DNA of 64,000 bases from Ophiura sarsii. Taxonomy: Eukaryota; Echinodermata; Ophiuroidea; Amphilepidida; Ophiuridae. The position numbers and the translations under genes are program-made. The notes beneath the pieces are model-generated. The model had not been told where the DNA came from and did no database searches. It saw nothing but the letters and a program-made list of their open reading frames with translations. Positions within the stretch are counted from its first letter, which is position 1. Each line of letters starts with the position of its first letter. The stretch covers positions 58,111,266 through 58,175,265 of the forward strand of contig CM069443.1 of assembly GCA_035610835.1 (NCBI GenBank). Direction: 5' to 3'. Shown one piece after another: positions 51,926 through 63,545 of this stretch.

Positions 51926-53600
51926 TTTTAAGGTATTCTAAATTGAGATTTTCACTAAAAAAGTGCCCAAAAGAAAAAGGTTCCATTTTTTCACTTTTTT
52001 GTCACTTTTTAGTCAAAACTTCAAACAGTATTAGATTAGGTTAATAAAAAACAATCGTCCCTAAGTTAGTGTCTTAACATTATCATCAAGCGATTTGGGC
52101 ATTTTTACCTCAAAATTATTTTTGTTAGCTTTGTTCAAAAAAAATCTTTTGGAATTTTGTGAGTGCTATAATTACTGAACTATTAATCAAAAGCATATAA
52201 AAGTATACGTTCATGGAAAGGAAATGGATCAGAGAATCCAAATCTGGCAATTTACAATCTTATAATTGCAATGTAAACTAAAACTAAAACATGAAATATT
52301 TTAAAAATCTAACATAAAGCATCAACCAATATTACTTTGTAAAAATTGCGTTTTGAGTTTGCCTTGAAAATGTTGAAGTTAGAAGACATGTGGATAGTTA
52401 GTTGCTGGTAACTGTGCTTGAATGGTTGAAAGCTTTTTCTCCATTTGATGTACATGAGTTCTGTTTTAAACAAGAAGATGGTTATCGAAGATGGTTATCA
52501 AAGATATATCTTCAGACTTTTGAGTATGAGTTTTTATAAGATCAAGCAAGTATGTTTGACATGTAACATGTTCCCTCCAATTTGATCAGTCTATAGCAGC
52601 CCTGTTTTGGATAGATTGAAGTGGTTTTCTTTTCAATTGAGTTGAACTATGCCTCAGGTCAACAAATTGTGACATCTCACTTACAAGTTTAAGCCTGTAA
52701 ATGTGTTTTATTATATTATGCAAGATAAGAAAAAGAAGGGAAAAAAAGAGATTTTAAATTGAAGCTGTCTTTTTGCACACATGTGATTTGATAAATGTTG
52801 TCCTATAGTTACTATAAAGAAGGAAACCCAAATACACAATGAAAAGCATGTACTTTGTTATCCACTAATCTTGTATATAAATATAAACAAGTAACTCAAC
52901 TTAAAGTGTTTCTTCTTTCCTTAAATAGCAGATGAATTTAAATGCTATAAAACAATGGCCTAAGATATGTATACAAGTTTTTTTGTTAGAAAATGTCCAC
53001 CCAAATGGTGAGGTTGGTAACTTGGATTTGCCATACATGTATGTTGAATTTTGATTGTTGGGAAAAGATAAATGTTATTACACAGACTGAATAAATCACC
53101 ATCTAACATGCATTTGTTCTTTATTTTGTAGTACAAATGATGTCATTTTTGTTGTGCAAAGTATGAATAAAACGTGATTTTGAAGTTATTCTTGTGGTGA
53201 ACATTTGCGTCCGTCCGTGACACAAATTGTCAGCCCTCTCTTGTAAAAAAGGTCAGCTTTCACCAGCTGTGTATCAGGTATTAAATCAAGTCATATATCT
53301 GAGATACTGTTTAGCCTGAAAAGAATTGTGGAGTAACTAATGTCTTAGATAGAAACAGAAAAAGAGAACATAAAAGTAAAGAACCCTATTTCTATCTTGT
53401 CCGTCCGTGACGCAAATGTTTTGTTCATTCTATTTTTTAGTAACAAACCACACCTACTAAATTTTTATCAATTTTAATAGAGTTGGTGATACTCTTCAAC
53501 GTAAAACATAAAACATTTTTGTAAATCTTAGTAGTTACTTTTTATAAGCAGTTTTTCTCAAATAATTTCAAAAATGTCCGTCCGTGACAAACCGATCACC
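51926..53600. other. non-coding; three TCCGTCCGTGAC words
   Basis: AT-rich DNA with no gene. CCGTCCGTGAC occurs at about 53,211, 53,401 and 53,578, apparently parts of an old repeat with period about 180 bp. Confidence 0.4.
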
Positions 53601-54562
53601 CTTTGCATGGGCTGGATGGATTGATCAATTGAAGCATCCCCAATCCTCATCTTACTATCAACCCGTGTGTTATCTCTACCAGTTAATCAATAATCTGTCT
53701 GTTGCTAGTCCGAGGCTGCGTGTCGACGAACAAAATATTAAAATGAAAAACTGACTTTGTTTTGGTTTTGGGCACATAACTGAGTCAATATTCATTTCAA
53801 ATTGAGAAAAAAAAGATTTTCCTACAACTTTATATTTTAATATTTTTACGTAAAGAGCTATAGTTTTGGAGTTGAGAGCATATTAATTACTTGGTCAGTT
53901 ACTTATTTTGAGGACTGTAGATGTTTTCTTACAAAGCCGGCCCTTTTAAGTAGTAATATATATCAACGTGATTATAATTCGTATTTAGTATTAGTAAGTA
54001 AAAGTTTGAAATACTGATGTTCAATATCTTGTCATCAAGAGAACATGTCAAAATGATGCTTGCCCGTGAGAGTGATCGCGAAAGACGAATATTACTTCTA
54101 ACTGGTTATCACTATACTACGCCCTTAACTTGTAAGCATAAAAAATAGATTTCACCGAGAGCTCGAAGAAAATCAATGTGACGATAATATTGTGTTACCT
54201 TTAGGCCAACAAAAATAAATTGTTATGTTGTCCTCGACCGCCTGCTCCGGATTTAGGGCCGCTCTGATTTTTTTTTTCGGTGTTTTTAAAAAAAAAATTA
54301 AATCAGATTTTTTTTTTTCACATTTTTTTCACATTTTTTTTTCACATTTTTTTTAAACAGTTTAAATGGCATTGAATATTAAATTAAGTGTTTATAACAT
54401 ATATGTGCGACTCTCAGAGTGATTTCAACTTCTTGTTGGCTGAACTTTGAGCTTCCGCTGGTAAAAGAAATGTTTTAAAAAATCCGCCCGCCCGCCCCTC
54501 CAATTTCTTTTTGGCCTTATTATAGAACCTGGAACCGAAAGACATTGCGAATGCTGTTATGC
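53601..54562. repeat. inverted fragment of duplication block 4, then unique DNA
   Basis: 53,680-53,780 is the reverse complement of about 24,700-24,810 (CTACCAGTTAATCAATAATC, TTTGTTTTGGTTTTGGGCAC). 53,830-53,890 also matches 24,600-24,660 inverted. The rest holds T-rich runs (54,268-54,355) and no gene. Confidence 0.6.
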
Positions 54563-54769
54563 ATTGCAAACGCGGCTATTAGTTTTACCATATCATACAA
54601 AACAGATTTTTCAGAAATCTTCCCCAACTTTCAAAGTCTTATCTCAAAAATTAGTTTGTACTTATTTTAATGCATTTCTCATGGTGATTCCAAATGAATA
54701 TGGTGTTGAAATATTTTGTGAAATTTTGGAACTGTCGTATGCAGACGGCTGCCGCGTGGAAATTGTTAA
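54563..54769. mobile_element. MITE family T1, copy 2
   Basis: Starts GCAAACGCGGC and ends GCCGCGTGGAAATTG before TTAA. Internal words CAAAGTCTTATCTCA and TTTTAATGCATTTCTCATGG match the copy at 37,956. Confidence 0.7.
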
Positions 54770-56794
54770 CATTATTAATGTAAGGCAAAGTGTCCATATT
54801 AGATGACAACATGTTGTGTGCGATGCAATAAGAGCATAATAGCCATCCACAGACAACCTCACGCACGCACCCCGTTTACAGTGGGGTTTTAAAACCAGAT
54901 AATATAAATCAATAAGCATTTGACGTGATAGTATTGATCGATCAACATTAGGCTATTAGGTCACAGGTCACTAATAGGTATATCAAATAAGGTGGGATCG
55001 TTTCAAAAAATCCTTAAAATCGTGATACGTGTCTCTATTTTAAATAGAAGTTGTCAAAAAAACATAACATTTTTGGTATCATATTAAAGACAATTTATCC
55101 AGCTACCGAATAAAAAAAGAATTAAAGCCACATGTTTAGCAACAGTGAAGTTATCAATCTAAACGTCGAGTGAGTCAAGGGTGGGAGCGGTGGACGAGGA
55201 GCCGGTGGACGAGGAGCCCATAGGTTTGTACACAAAATAGCGGAAAACTAGAACTTTTGAAATTGATGCCATTTTAAAAGTATACATAGGAAAGTTTTCA
55301 AACTTCTCATATGTGTTAATAACATGTGCCTGCTACTATGAATACTAATATTGAGTTGTTATCTAGACATTCTCTACTAGAATATGATGTTTAATTCAGG
55401 GAGTGTTTTAATGTAAAAAATACACAGTTTTATTCATTTTATTGATTAAACAATGGCCAAATCGCAGTCTCTCTATTTCATTTGTGTGACTCTTCAGTCC
55501 TTTTCTACCCTGGGTAGTAAAACATTTAACTAAAAAAGCCAGAAGTGTTTCTTCACAGAATTGTTCATAGATTTATGAAAAATTTGCTATTTAGACCTAT
55601 TTTGGACCACCCTGTATTCAAAATAAAAGGAACTTTAACGATATTCATGTAGTTCATTTTGATAATCATTTTCTTTTAAATTAAATGGTCCATGCTAACT
55701 AAATTTCATAGAATATTATATACAAACATTCATTTTATGCATTATTTCATCATACTTTTAGACACCCTGTACTTTTCCTGTGTACATTTTGGGCAAATGA
55801 TTCTTAGCAAATTTGGTAGCACCTTCTGCGGTTGTTCTGATTTTGGTGACTATTTTCAGCTAAACCCTAATTGTACAAACTATCAAACTATTTTGTGAGG
55901 AGCAAAAACGATCAAATTGTTTATGTTCCACCCTGTAAAAATTGTACACACCCTGTATAATTTGATTCTTTTTTGCAAAAATAAAAAACCTTGAATCTTA
56001 AGCTTTCCAACAATATATAGTTTGTGGGTCATTAAGTATGTAAAACTTAAGTTTTGTCCCGTTTAATCAGAATTGGTGCATTTCTCAACATTATTAGAAG
56101 TGAAACTTTTTTTTGGACCAGTTTGTGACTTCTGACCATTACCTGAAATATGAGTCCAGTCAATATTTCAACAAGATCAAAGTCGGTAATAAGTCTTACA
56201 ACCGACAATGGTTGAATCCAATGATGGGTTTAACTAGAACATGTTTTTTCAGCATTCCGACGCACAACTCACAACTGTATTACAACCCACACGCAATACC
56301 AAAAGGATTGTATTTTGTACCGTGTGCAAGATGTTATCATCCATTATGAATGCATCGCCTTATACATAGAGTATTCGCCTAGACATATGGTATTTACATT
56401 TGCATATAGCCGGCCCATAATGCTTTGGATTCAAGTCGCGTACTCGCCTATATAGCCCATATTTTGAATGAAAATACTCATTAAAATTAACCACACAAAC
56501 AATCCGTTCAAACGGAATATTGAGCAACAATAATCTGTCAATTCCCTTTACGAAAACAGAATTGTACCGAAATAGGAAGACTCTTCCACACACTCAAAAA
56601 TATATTGATACTTTTTCCAAATTTGAGTTTAAAAGGGGAAAATCTCCCAAACATTTGAGGGAAAAGGAAAATAAAATATCGCCTCAAAATTTGAGTGAGG
56701 GCGTCAATAAGTTCTGAGTTCGAAAACTGATAACTCTGGTGATCAGCACTAAAGACTAAACAAGTTAACAATTTCAAGGTTAATCTTTAGAACG
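54770..56794. other. non-coding; scattered CACCCTGTA mariner-type words
   Basis: No gene. CACCCTGTA occurs at about 55,610, 55,763, 55,931 and 55,950, like ends of old mariner-type elements. A short GGTGGACGAGGAGCC duplication lies at about 55,190. Confidence 0.4.
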
Positions 56795-57190
56795 CATTTG
56801 TAAACATGATGCTATGCAATGACTATTTTGCAATACACAAAGGCTTCGAAATGAAATTTCGAAATCGATATAATTATTATTTAGACAAAACTAACTTAGA
56901 TATGTTTCTATTTATGATTTAGCTGTGTCTAATGATTATGGCACGTCGTTTGGTTCAAAATTAACATTGTTTTTGCATATCAATTTGTGTTTTACCACGG
57001 TAGTTTTTATATCAATAGTTGTTTTTACGTGTCGTTTTATAAATTTAAGGACGAATTTGTAAACATGATGCTATGCAACGACTATTTTGCGATACAGAAA
57101 GATCGAAATGAACGCGAAATCAAATTATTTGCATGACACAACTAATTTAGATATGTTTTTTCCTTATGATGTAGATGTGTCTACAGTTGC
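56795..57190. repeat. direct repeat pair, period about 258 bp
   Basis: TTTGTAAACATGATGCTATG to TTAGATATGTTT occurs at 56,797-56,925 and 57,055-57,155. Confidence 0.65.
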
Positions 57191-57348
57191 TCCATATCAT
57201 GTTTGATTGCTTTCCAGGTTCACGATGTACTTGTGCGCTCCTTGGATCAAGACAATTGAACGTAATAATACATGTATGCGTTATGTAAGGCATGTCAAAA
57301 AAAGGTGAACTTTCACCCCATATCCCCTGAGATATGGTACATTTCGTA

Positions 57349-57547
57349 AGGGCTGATATCCAAACTCTCAGCGGTGTTACACCGGTATTACACCGATGTT
57401 ATACCGGTATTACACCGATATTTGTATAGAATATCGGTGTAATACCGGTATAACATCGGTGTAATACCGGTATAACATCGGTGTAATACCGGTATAACAT
57501 CGGTGCAATACCGGTGTAACACCGCTGAGAGTTTGGATATCAGCCCT
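57349..57547. mobile_element. foldback element with (ACACCGGTAT)-type interior
   Basis: The outer arms AGGGCTGATATCCAAACTCT and its reverse complement enclose alternating ACACCGATGTTATACCGGTA units. These are 22 bp units in each arm, turning around at TTGTATAG near 57,427. It is a perfect hairpin for much of its length. Confidence 0.75.
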
Positions 57548-58575
57548 AACAAGAGTACGAATCCCACTTTGGCCACTTTTCCACAAGAATTGGATTTTCA
57601 ATTATACTCCAGTAAAAATCACCTATCGGCCTAAAATGTAGCGATATGTTGTGTAGGTATATATAATAATATGTGATTGTTGTATCTTTGCAATAGTAAC
57701 AAATTATATGAAAGAATGAGTGCTCAGTGAACAAATAATACATCAATGTATCTTTAATGATTGTCTCTGTATAACATACTTGTTGGGGTACATGTACTAT
57801 AGAGAGAAAAAATTAACAGGTAAGGCACAAAAAAAAGAGTTTGTCTAAGAAGACCGCACGCGTAGCTTTTTAAAATTCACATTATTTTTACCGCATAACA
57901 TTTTGTGAAGTACCATACCAGCTTCATATTCTTGCTTTACAGAACCCGTCTCATGTAAAAAAAAAACCGAAAATAGATACCGCATTTCGCATAACTTTTT
58001 TTTCAGGTTTCTTCTGATGCAAACTTTTCTTTTTGGCCTAATGAATATATATACCCATAATTTTACCACTATGAATACTAAATTGCACAAATATGGAGTA
58101 TTTATTCCTCTTTAATTTGAGATATTACACGTGAAGAGGGGTGTGGGTGGGGTGAGGTGGAGTGGGTGTAGAAACAGTACAAATGAACCACAATGGACCA
58201 GTCACGACGAGTATAGGCATCGTTTAGATGCTATCGGTTTCACTACGGTATAATGGAATTCAAAGCGTTGCAGTAACACATCCCCAAATACCTCGCGTTT
58301 ATGTATTTGATTTAACCTATCCAATCAAATTGCGCGCTATTCAAACGTGCCATCTTTATAATCATCAAGTGACACATATCGTTCACCATTTCTTCTTAAA
58401 ATGTTAATCCTTCTTGTATATAGATGAGGATTAATTTAGATGGAATATCAATTTAAACAACGGCACGAACAAACTTTGTCACTATTCTGGATATGTGATT
58501 CAAGACAACGGGAGAGCATAGAGCGAGCGTAATGTGTCATGTGTCAATGATCAGATTAAGATTAAGATTTCAAAT

Positions 58576-58579
<4 letters not shown>
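57548..58579. other. non-coding, nothing recognised
   Basis: A short TTTGAGATATTACACGTGAAG at about 58,113 is shared with 24,675 and 42,119. No gene. Confidence 0.4.

Positions 58580-58624
<45 letters not shown>
58580..58624. repeat. poly-C tract, about 44 bases
   Basis: An uninterrupted C run between AATCACTG and ACTAGG. Its length may be unreliable in the assembly. Confidence 0.9.
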
Positions 58625-59504
58625 ACTAGGAAGATTTTACCTATACTTACAAGGTTCACCGGCCAAAGTCTGTGAATCTACTATAATAGAGGATAATCAC
58701 AGAAAGAGCGCTTGGAGCCCTACTGACGATGTATTTAATTAAAGCATGATTATAAAGCATTATTAACGAAATGCAGATTTGCATGCCTGGAAATTTGGGT
58801 TATCGTGTCAGTCGTCGTCTGCCTCAAAAGCGGGATCATAAGCACGCCCTCAAGTGACATAAATCAGTATTGAATTCGATTCCACGGGAGGGATAGGGAG
58901 TTCAGTCAGTGTTAAAACATCTCAACAGTGATACAAGATCTGCAAGAAGAAATGTCGTGTTCAACTTCAATGTCATCGTTAAATGGAAGATATATTTTAC
59001 GGATATTGCTATCAACAAGTCATTTCCGATTGCTCTTCCGATCACCGCTTATGATGATATAGTAAGCAAACATGTCAAATAAGCTTACGCGCAGGCTCGC
59101 AGCAGCAGACGATATCCCTAGTGTTCAAAGCGGGAAATAAGTTGTTTGTAGAGCCCTTGGAGAATGCGGTCACGCTGCTGCTGCACGTTGGAATTAATGG
59201 AGTATATGAAATGAAGTTCTAGCCAAGGAAAATTGAAGTTTCTTTTAACGAAAATATAAAACGTGGCTGCGAGAAATGTTTTGACAATATTGGATTTATA
59301 TTGACTATATTTGCCGTGGGATCAGCAGATGATTTGTGTTTGGGGCTTTTTCCTGAACAAGTCGTGCAGACTATTGATTATCGTGACTCATCCATGCTAC
59401 AGTGGCTATTCGGGTGACTTAAAATCCTATCTTTGTAACTTTAACCACTTTGGTGCTCTCTTATCGACGTAGTGTTGTTGTGTATAAACACACAATCGTT
59501 TTTG
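58625..59504. other. upstream region of the Ras-like gene
   Basis: This probably contains the promoter and 5' UTR of the gene starting at 59,505. No TATA box or CpG-rich block stands out. No other gene is seen. Confidence 0.4.
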
Positions 59505-59601
59505 ATGGCAACTGGAAGCCGTAAAGCGGTGATTTCACCGTATAATATGCAAAATGAAGTTCGGTTTGTTGTGCTTGGTCAGGCAGGAGTTGGAAAATCA
59601 G
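59505..59601 (+). CDS. first coding exon of a Ras-like small GTPase (RERG/RASL-like)
   Basis: ATG at 59,505 opens 32 codons plus one base, ending at a consensus donor (TCAGGTATGT), so the intron is phase 1. The peptide starts MATGSRKAVISPYNMQNE and continues VRFVVLGQAGVGKS. The last eight residues, GQAGVGKS, fit the G1/P-loop GxxxxGK[ST] that binds GTP phosphates. The short lead before the P-loop and the VxxLGxAGVGKS form resemble the RERG/RASL branch of Ras-like proteins. Remaining exons were not found in the next 4.4 kb, so the gene probably continues beyond the window. The GTPase assignment is firm; the subfamily is a guess. Confidence 0.7.
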
Positions 59602-59650
59602 GTATGTTATGTATTAATTTTATTTACATTCCAGGAGCTATTCACGAGCT

Positions 59651-59886
59651 ATCGGGAATTTTAAGTCCCGATTTAAATCAAACAAGTTTTTCTCTCGCGG
59701 GGTTTTCCATGATTGTCGTAGTCGTGGTAACGCTATTAGAAGTGGTATAATTTTAATCGTAACCTGGTATCGGGAATTTTAAGTCCCGATTTAAATCAAA
59801 CAAGTTTTTCTCTCGCGGGGTTTTCCATGATTGTCGTAGTCGTGGTAACGCTATTAGAAGTGGTATAATTTTAATCGTAACCTGGT
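59651..59886. repeat. perfect 118-bp tandem duplication inside the intron
   Basis: The unit beginning ATCGGGAATTTTAAGTCCCG occurs at 59,651-59,768 and again at 59,769-59,886 with no difference seen. It is either very recent or an assembly artefact. Confidence 0.85.
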
Positions 59887-60699
59887 AACCCGCAGGATGA
59901 AAGAAAGCAGGAACGCGATGAATTTATTTTAGGTTAAGGCTTGAAATATGAGGTTACGTGGGGAGTTTTGGGAAGGTGGTTTTGTTAGAGTATTATTTTA
60001 TGTTTATTTTGACACTTACAAAACTCCCTTAAGACTACTGGTCATGTTTATTTCACCAACTTTCACTAAACCCAACATCTCTGCAAATAATTATACTACC
60101 ACTAGGTGTTGATGGTGATATCCATCCTTTTTATTACATTTGCCTATACGACATGTAACTAAAAACAATCTGTTCTCATTTATCATTTGTCAATTAGATA
60201 TAAGATATCAGACCTATATATTGAAAAATAGAAAACAAAGTAATAATATTATAAACCAACCCACTACACAGCACCAAACCGTATCGGTATTACCATGGAA
60301 TTAGTACTTACAACTGGGCATTTAATAAACATAAAAAAGTAATAACAGGTTTGTTTGACAATGTGATCGACGAAGCGCTTACATCGTTAAATATTGTGAT
60401 GATGAGATTATCTTATTCTATAGAATAACTCAATAACTCAATAATAGTACTCAATAACCATAAATGCTTACAAAGATTTTCAAGAATATAATGTCTATTG
60501 ATGACGGATGTGATTTAGCTTGCTATAAATCTTGGTCTACTCTAACCATGGATTACATGCTCTAACGAACGTAAATGGTGGCCTATAAGATAATAATTTT
60601 TATTCCAACTTCCAGAGTAAGCTATACCAACCCGGTACCATGTGTAGTTGAATCTTAATGTATTTGCACGCTTTCTATATTGTTCTGATGTGTACTGTG
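59887..60699. other. intron or intergenic, nothing recognised
   Basis: No exon-like segment was found. Confidence 0.35.
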
Positions 60700-60990
60700 T
60701 TTATTTATTATCGAATTGTTACTATTTCGTTTTTTGTTAATTTAAAATTGAATTGAATTGAATTGAATTGAATTGAATTGAAATGAAATATTACAGTATC
60801 AGCCTAAATAATAATAGGCCTACGTGTGTTTATTTGTTATCGAATCGTTACAATTTCTTTTTTTGTTAATTTGAATTGAATTGAATTGAATTGGAATGGA
60901 ATGGAATGAAACGAAACGAAATGAAACGAAATGAAATATTACAGTATCAGCCTTAATAATACTAATATATTACGTATACGAACACGGAGA
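60700..60990. repeat. duplicated (GAATT)n microsatellite segment
   Basis: Two related blocks each contain TTATCGAAT, GTTACNATTTC, TTTTTTGTTAATTT, then (GAATT)n and ATTACAGTATCAGCC. The second has shifted toward GAATG/GAAAC units. Confidence 0.75.
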
Positions 60991-61573
60991 CATGAGCCCA
61001 AATACAAACTACTTCCGAGGTAGGACAATCAGCGGCGCTTGTTACGTGTTTATCGCCCCCCCCCCCCCCCCCCCCCTTCAGTTGGGATATGTTTCTCTAA
61101 TAATAATATAATGCCTCAAATTTTAGTAGATAAGAATTAAGATCGGGTGAAAATCCACTTTGTGTCAACTACCCATTACAAGTATCATTACAAATCATCT
61201 AACGTTCTTGTACTCAACTTCGATTCACCTCTAAACGTGACCCTATGGCTGAGGTGCCAGTCATAACCACGGCCCAAAGGCAAAACATTCCTGCCCCATG
61301 TGAACAATATATAGTCCTAATTCTAGTCAAATTACACGTAAAAATAAGTAATTCATTCGTAATACAAAATACAATCATGGTTTTGTGGCCATTGGGAAGT
61401 TTAACCATTGGGAAGATCATAATATTGTTCACCCCGTGTCACGTTCCAGAGCTCCAACAGAGAAATTCATGAGCTCATAATTATAACATTATTATGTTGT
61501 AGGGTTGAATATGTATTTTGTTTACCTTGTGCCTGAGTTGAATGACCTACCGTTTACTGCACTTCAGTTAAAG
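60991..61573. other. non-coding with a 21-base poly-C tract at 61,055
   Basis: Nothing else was recognised. Confidence 0.4.
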
Positions 61574-62035
61574 TCAACAGGTGGTCTAGCTTGATCTGTC
61601 TGGCTTCAACAGGTAGCCTAGCGTGGCCTGTTTGGCTTCAACAGGTGGCCTAGTATGGTCTGTCTGGCTTTAACAGGTGGCCAAGTATGGTCTGTCTGGC
61701 TTTAACAGGTGGCCTAGTATGGTCTGTCTGGCTTCAACAGGTGTTCTAGCGTGGTCTGTCTGGCTTTAACAGGTGGCCTAGTATGGTCTGTCTGGCTTTA
61801 ACAGGTGGCCTAGTATGGTCTGTCTGGCTTCAACAGGTGTTCTAGCGCGGTCTGTCTGGCTTTAACAGGTGGCCTAGTATGGTCTGTCTGGCTTCAACAG
61901 GTGGCCTAGCGTGGCCTGTCCGCGCTTCAACAGGTGTCTATGGTCCGGCCTCAAACATGTGGTCTATAATTTATAAACTCTAGTTTGGCCTGTCTCGGTT
62001 TAACAGGTGACCTGACTTGGTCTATCTGGTTATCT
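61574..62035. repeat. minisatellite, roughly 31-bp unit, about 14 copies
   Basis: Units read AACAGGTGGCCTAGTATGGT then CTGTCTGGCTT. GGCCTAGTATGG and TTCTAGCGTGG variants alternate. Copies decay after 61,930. Confidence 0.9.
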
Positions 62036-62528
62036 AAAACATTCTTGCTATTTTATCACTTAACAGTTTGAAAGCTGTATAAATTCTAGTGCAAATATTG
62101 TTGCTTTTAAAATACAAAATGACGGGTTTTATTCAATCCTGTTCTGCATATTATAAGTGATTTATTTTCATCACTCGCCATTTGGCCGAACATTATATTT
62201 GACTGTCGTGGGACAACTATAAAAATGTCATTAGAGGCTGAATTGCTATGTATTGTTTTAACTATACGTTAACGATGGTAAAGACAAATGCGTGACCCGC
62301 TGTGAGAAATTATTCCCTATTAACGTGCCATAACATCAGTCTGAAAGATGTCAAATCCAACATGATATTGGAAATTAATTTCCGGGAAATTTGTCTGCGA
62401 CAAGATACGTGGCACTTTGCATTTTTCAATATGGAGTCAGATTTAAAGTGATGTAGAAGCCGTCCTTATTATATTACCACGATGGACTATTTGAGAGCTT
62501 TTAGTTCAATATAAGGAAAAACCATGGT
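62036..62528. other. non-coding, nothing recognised
   Basis: AT-rich, no feature recognised. Confidence 0.35.
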
Positions 62529-62715
62529 ATCGGGCTATTTCGTTTCAAATCCATAGACCCCCTATGGAAGACATGACCTTAATTTTCCCCACAGGGAGTG
62601 TAAATTTCAAATGGGGTTAACTGCATAGGTAACTCAATTTGAAATCTACACTACTGGTGTGAAGATTAAGATCATATCTCCCATGGGGGTGTATGGATTT
62701 CAACTGGAATAGCCT
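62529..62715. mobile_element. 187-bp MITE with GGGCTATT termini
   Basis: The left end (CGGGCTATTTCGTTTCAAAT then CCATAGACCCCCTATGG) is mirrored on the right (CCCATGGGGGTGTATGG then ATTTCAACTGGAATAGCC). The flanks are TA on both sides. I recall similar sequences as common in marine invertebrate genomes. Confidence 0.7.
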
Positions 62716-62875
62716 AATATCAATGTAATTCCTGATGTTCTATAAAAGCGAATTCTTACTTTACAAGTTTAACATGTTTTAAGAGCGATAGGCTATGTCA
62801 AAACTGCGCGAAACAATCTGGGCCATTACAATTGGTGGATTGGTCGTGTATTCTGTATCCTTTACTTTTCGGAAG

Positions 62876-63138
62876 TTAACACTTTTCCCGCGGCAGTCGT
62901 CTGCAGACGACAGTTTCAAAATTTCACAAACTCTTTCAAAATTGTCAAGATTGTTTAATTTCATCACCATATTTAGAATCACCATGAAAAATGCATTAAC
63001 ATACATGTAAGTACACAAACATGCTTAGTATAGGTGTAGTTATTCTTTAGATAACACTTTGAAATTGAAAGTTGGCAGAGGTTTCTGAAAAATCTGTTTT
63101 GTATATGTTAAAACTAATACCCGCATGGAAAGTGTTAA
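62876..63138. mobile_element. MITE family T1, copy 3 (inverted), TTAA target duplication
   Basis: 255 bp between TTAA sites at 62,876 and 63,135. The ends are CACTTTTCCCGCGGC and GCATGGAAAGTG. It shares GTCGTCTGCAGACGAC and CCATGAAAAATGCATTAA with the other copies, but in reverse orientation. TTAA duplication and a CACTTT terminus fit a piggyBac-like element. Confidence 0.75.
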
Positions 63139-63299
63139 AAGCAACATATCCAGAGATTCGGACAGAGTAGGCTATCCAAATAATAACGTTCCCATTCCCT
63201 TACGTGATAGTTTTTATATTGATTCACAAACTGATTTAGGATTGAGATATGCAATTGCCATTTACAGCATCATACTTCCTGAAATGTGCGAAAGAAATC

Positions 63300-63313
63300 T
63301 TCAACGCCCCCCC

Positions 63314-63356
<43 letters not shown>

Positions 63357-63357
63357 T
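63300..63357. repeat. poly-C tract, about 50 bases
   Basis: C run interrupted once by T. The open frame across it encodes only poly-Pro. Confidence 0.9.
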
Positions 63358-63469
63358 ATGCATATAAAGAGAAAGTTGAACAGAATTACGTGCCATTCAA
63401 TTAATAGAATATGAAAATTCATCGATGGCAATTATTTTTCAATTCAACGATGCCGTGCATGTCTTCTAC

Positions 63470-63545
63470 TCTACAGGTCGTGGAGGAGGATTTGAACTAA
63501 TGACCCTCCGTTAAAGTGCCCTATACCAATTTCTCTACTCTTATT
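63470..63545 (-). tRNA. tRNA-like sequence (degenerate)
   Basis: On the minus strand TAGAGAAATTGGTATAGG resembles an A box and AGTTCAAATCCTCC a B box, at normal tRNA spacing, with TTTAA in the anticodon position. Acceptor pairing could not be confirmed, so this is probably a SINE head or pseudogene. Confidence 0.35.

Noticed and set aside
56113..56349. 78-codon open frame near 56.1 kb
   Set aside because: No recognisable domain, no conserved context, and AT-rich surroundings; length is within chance.
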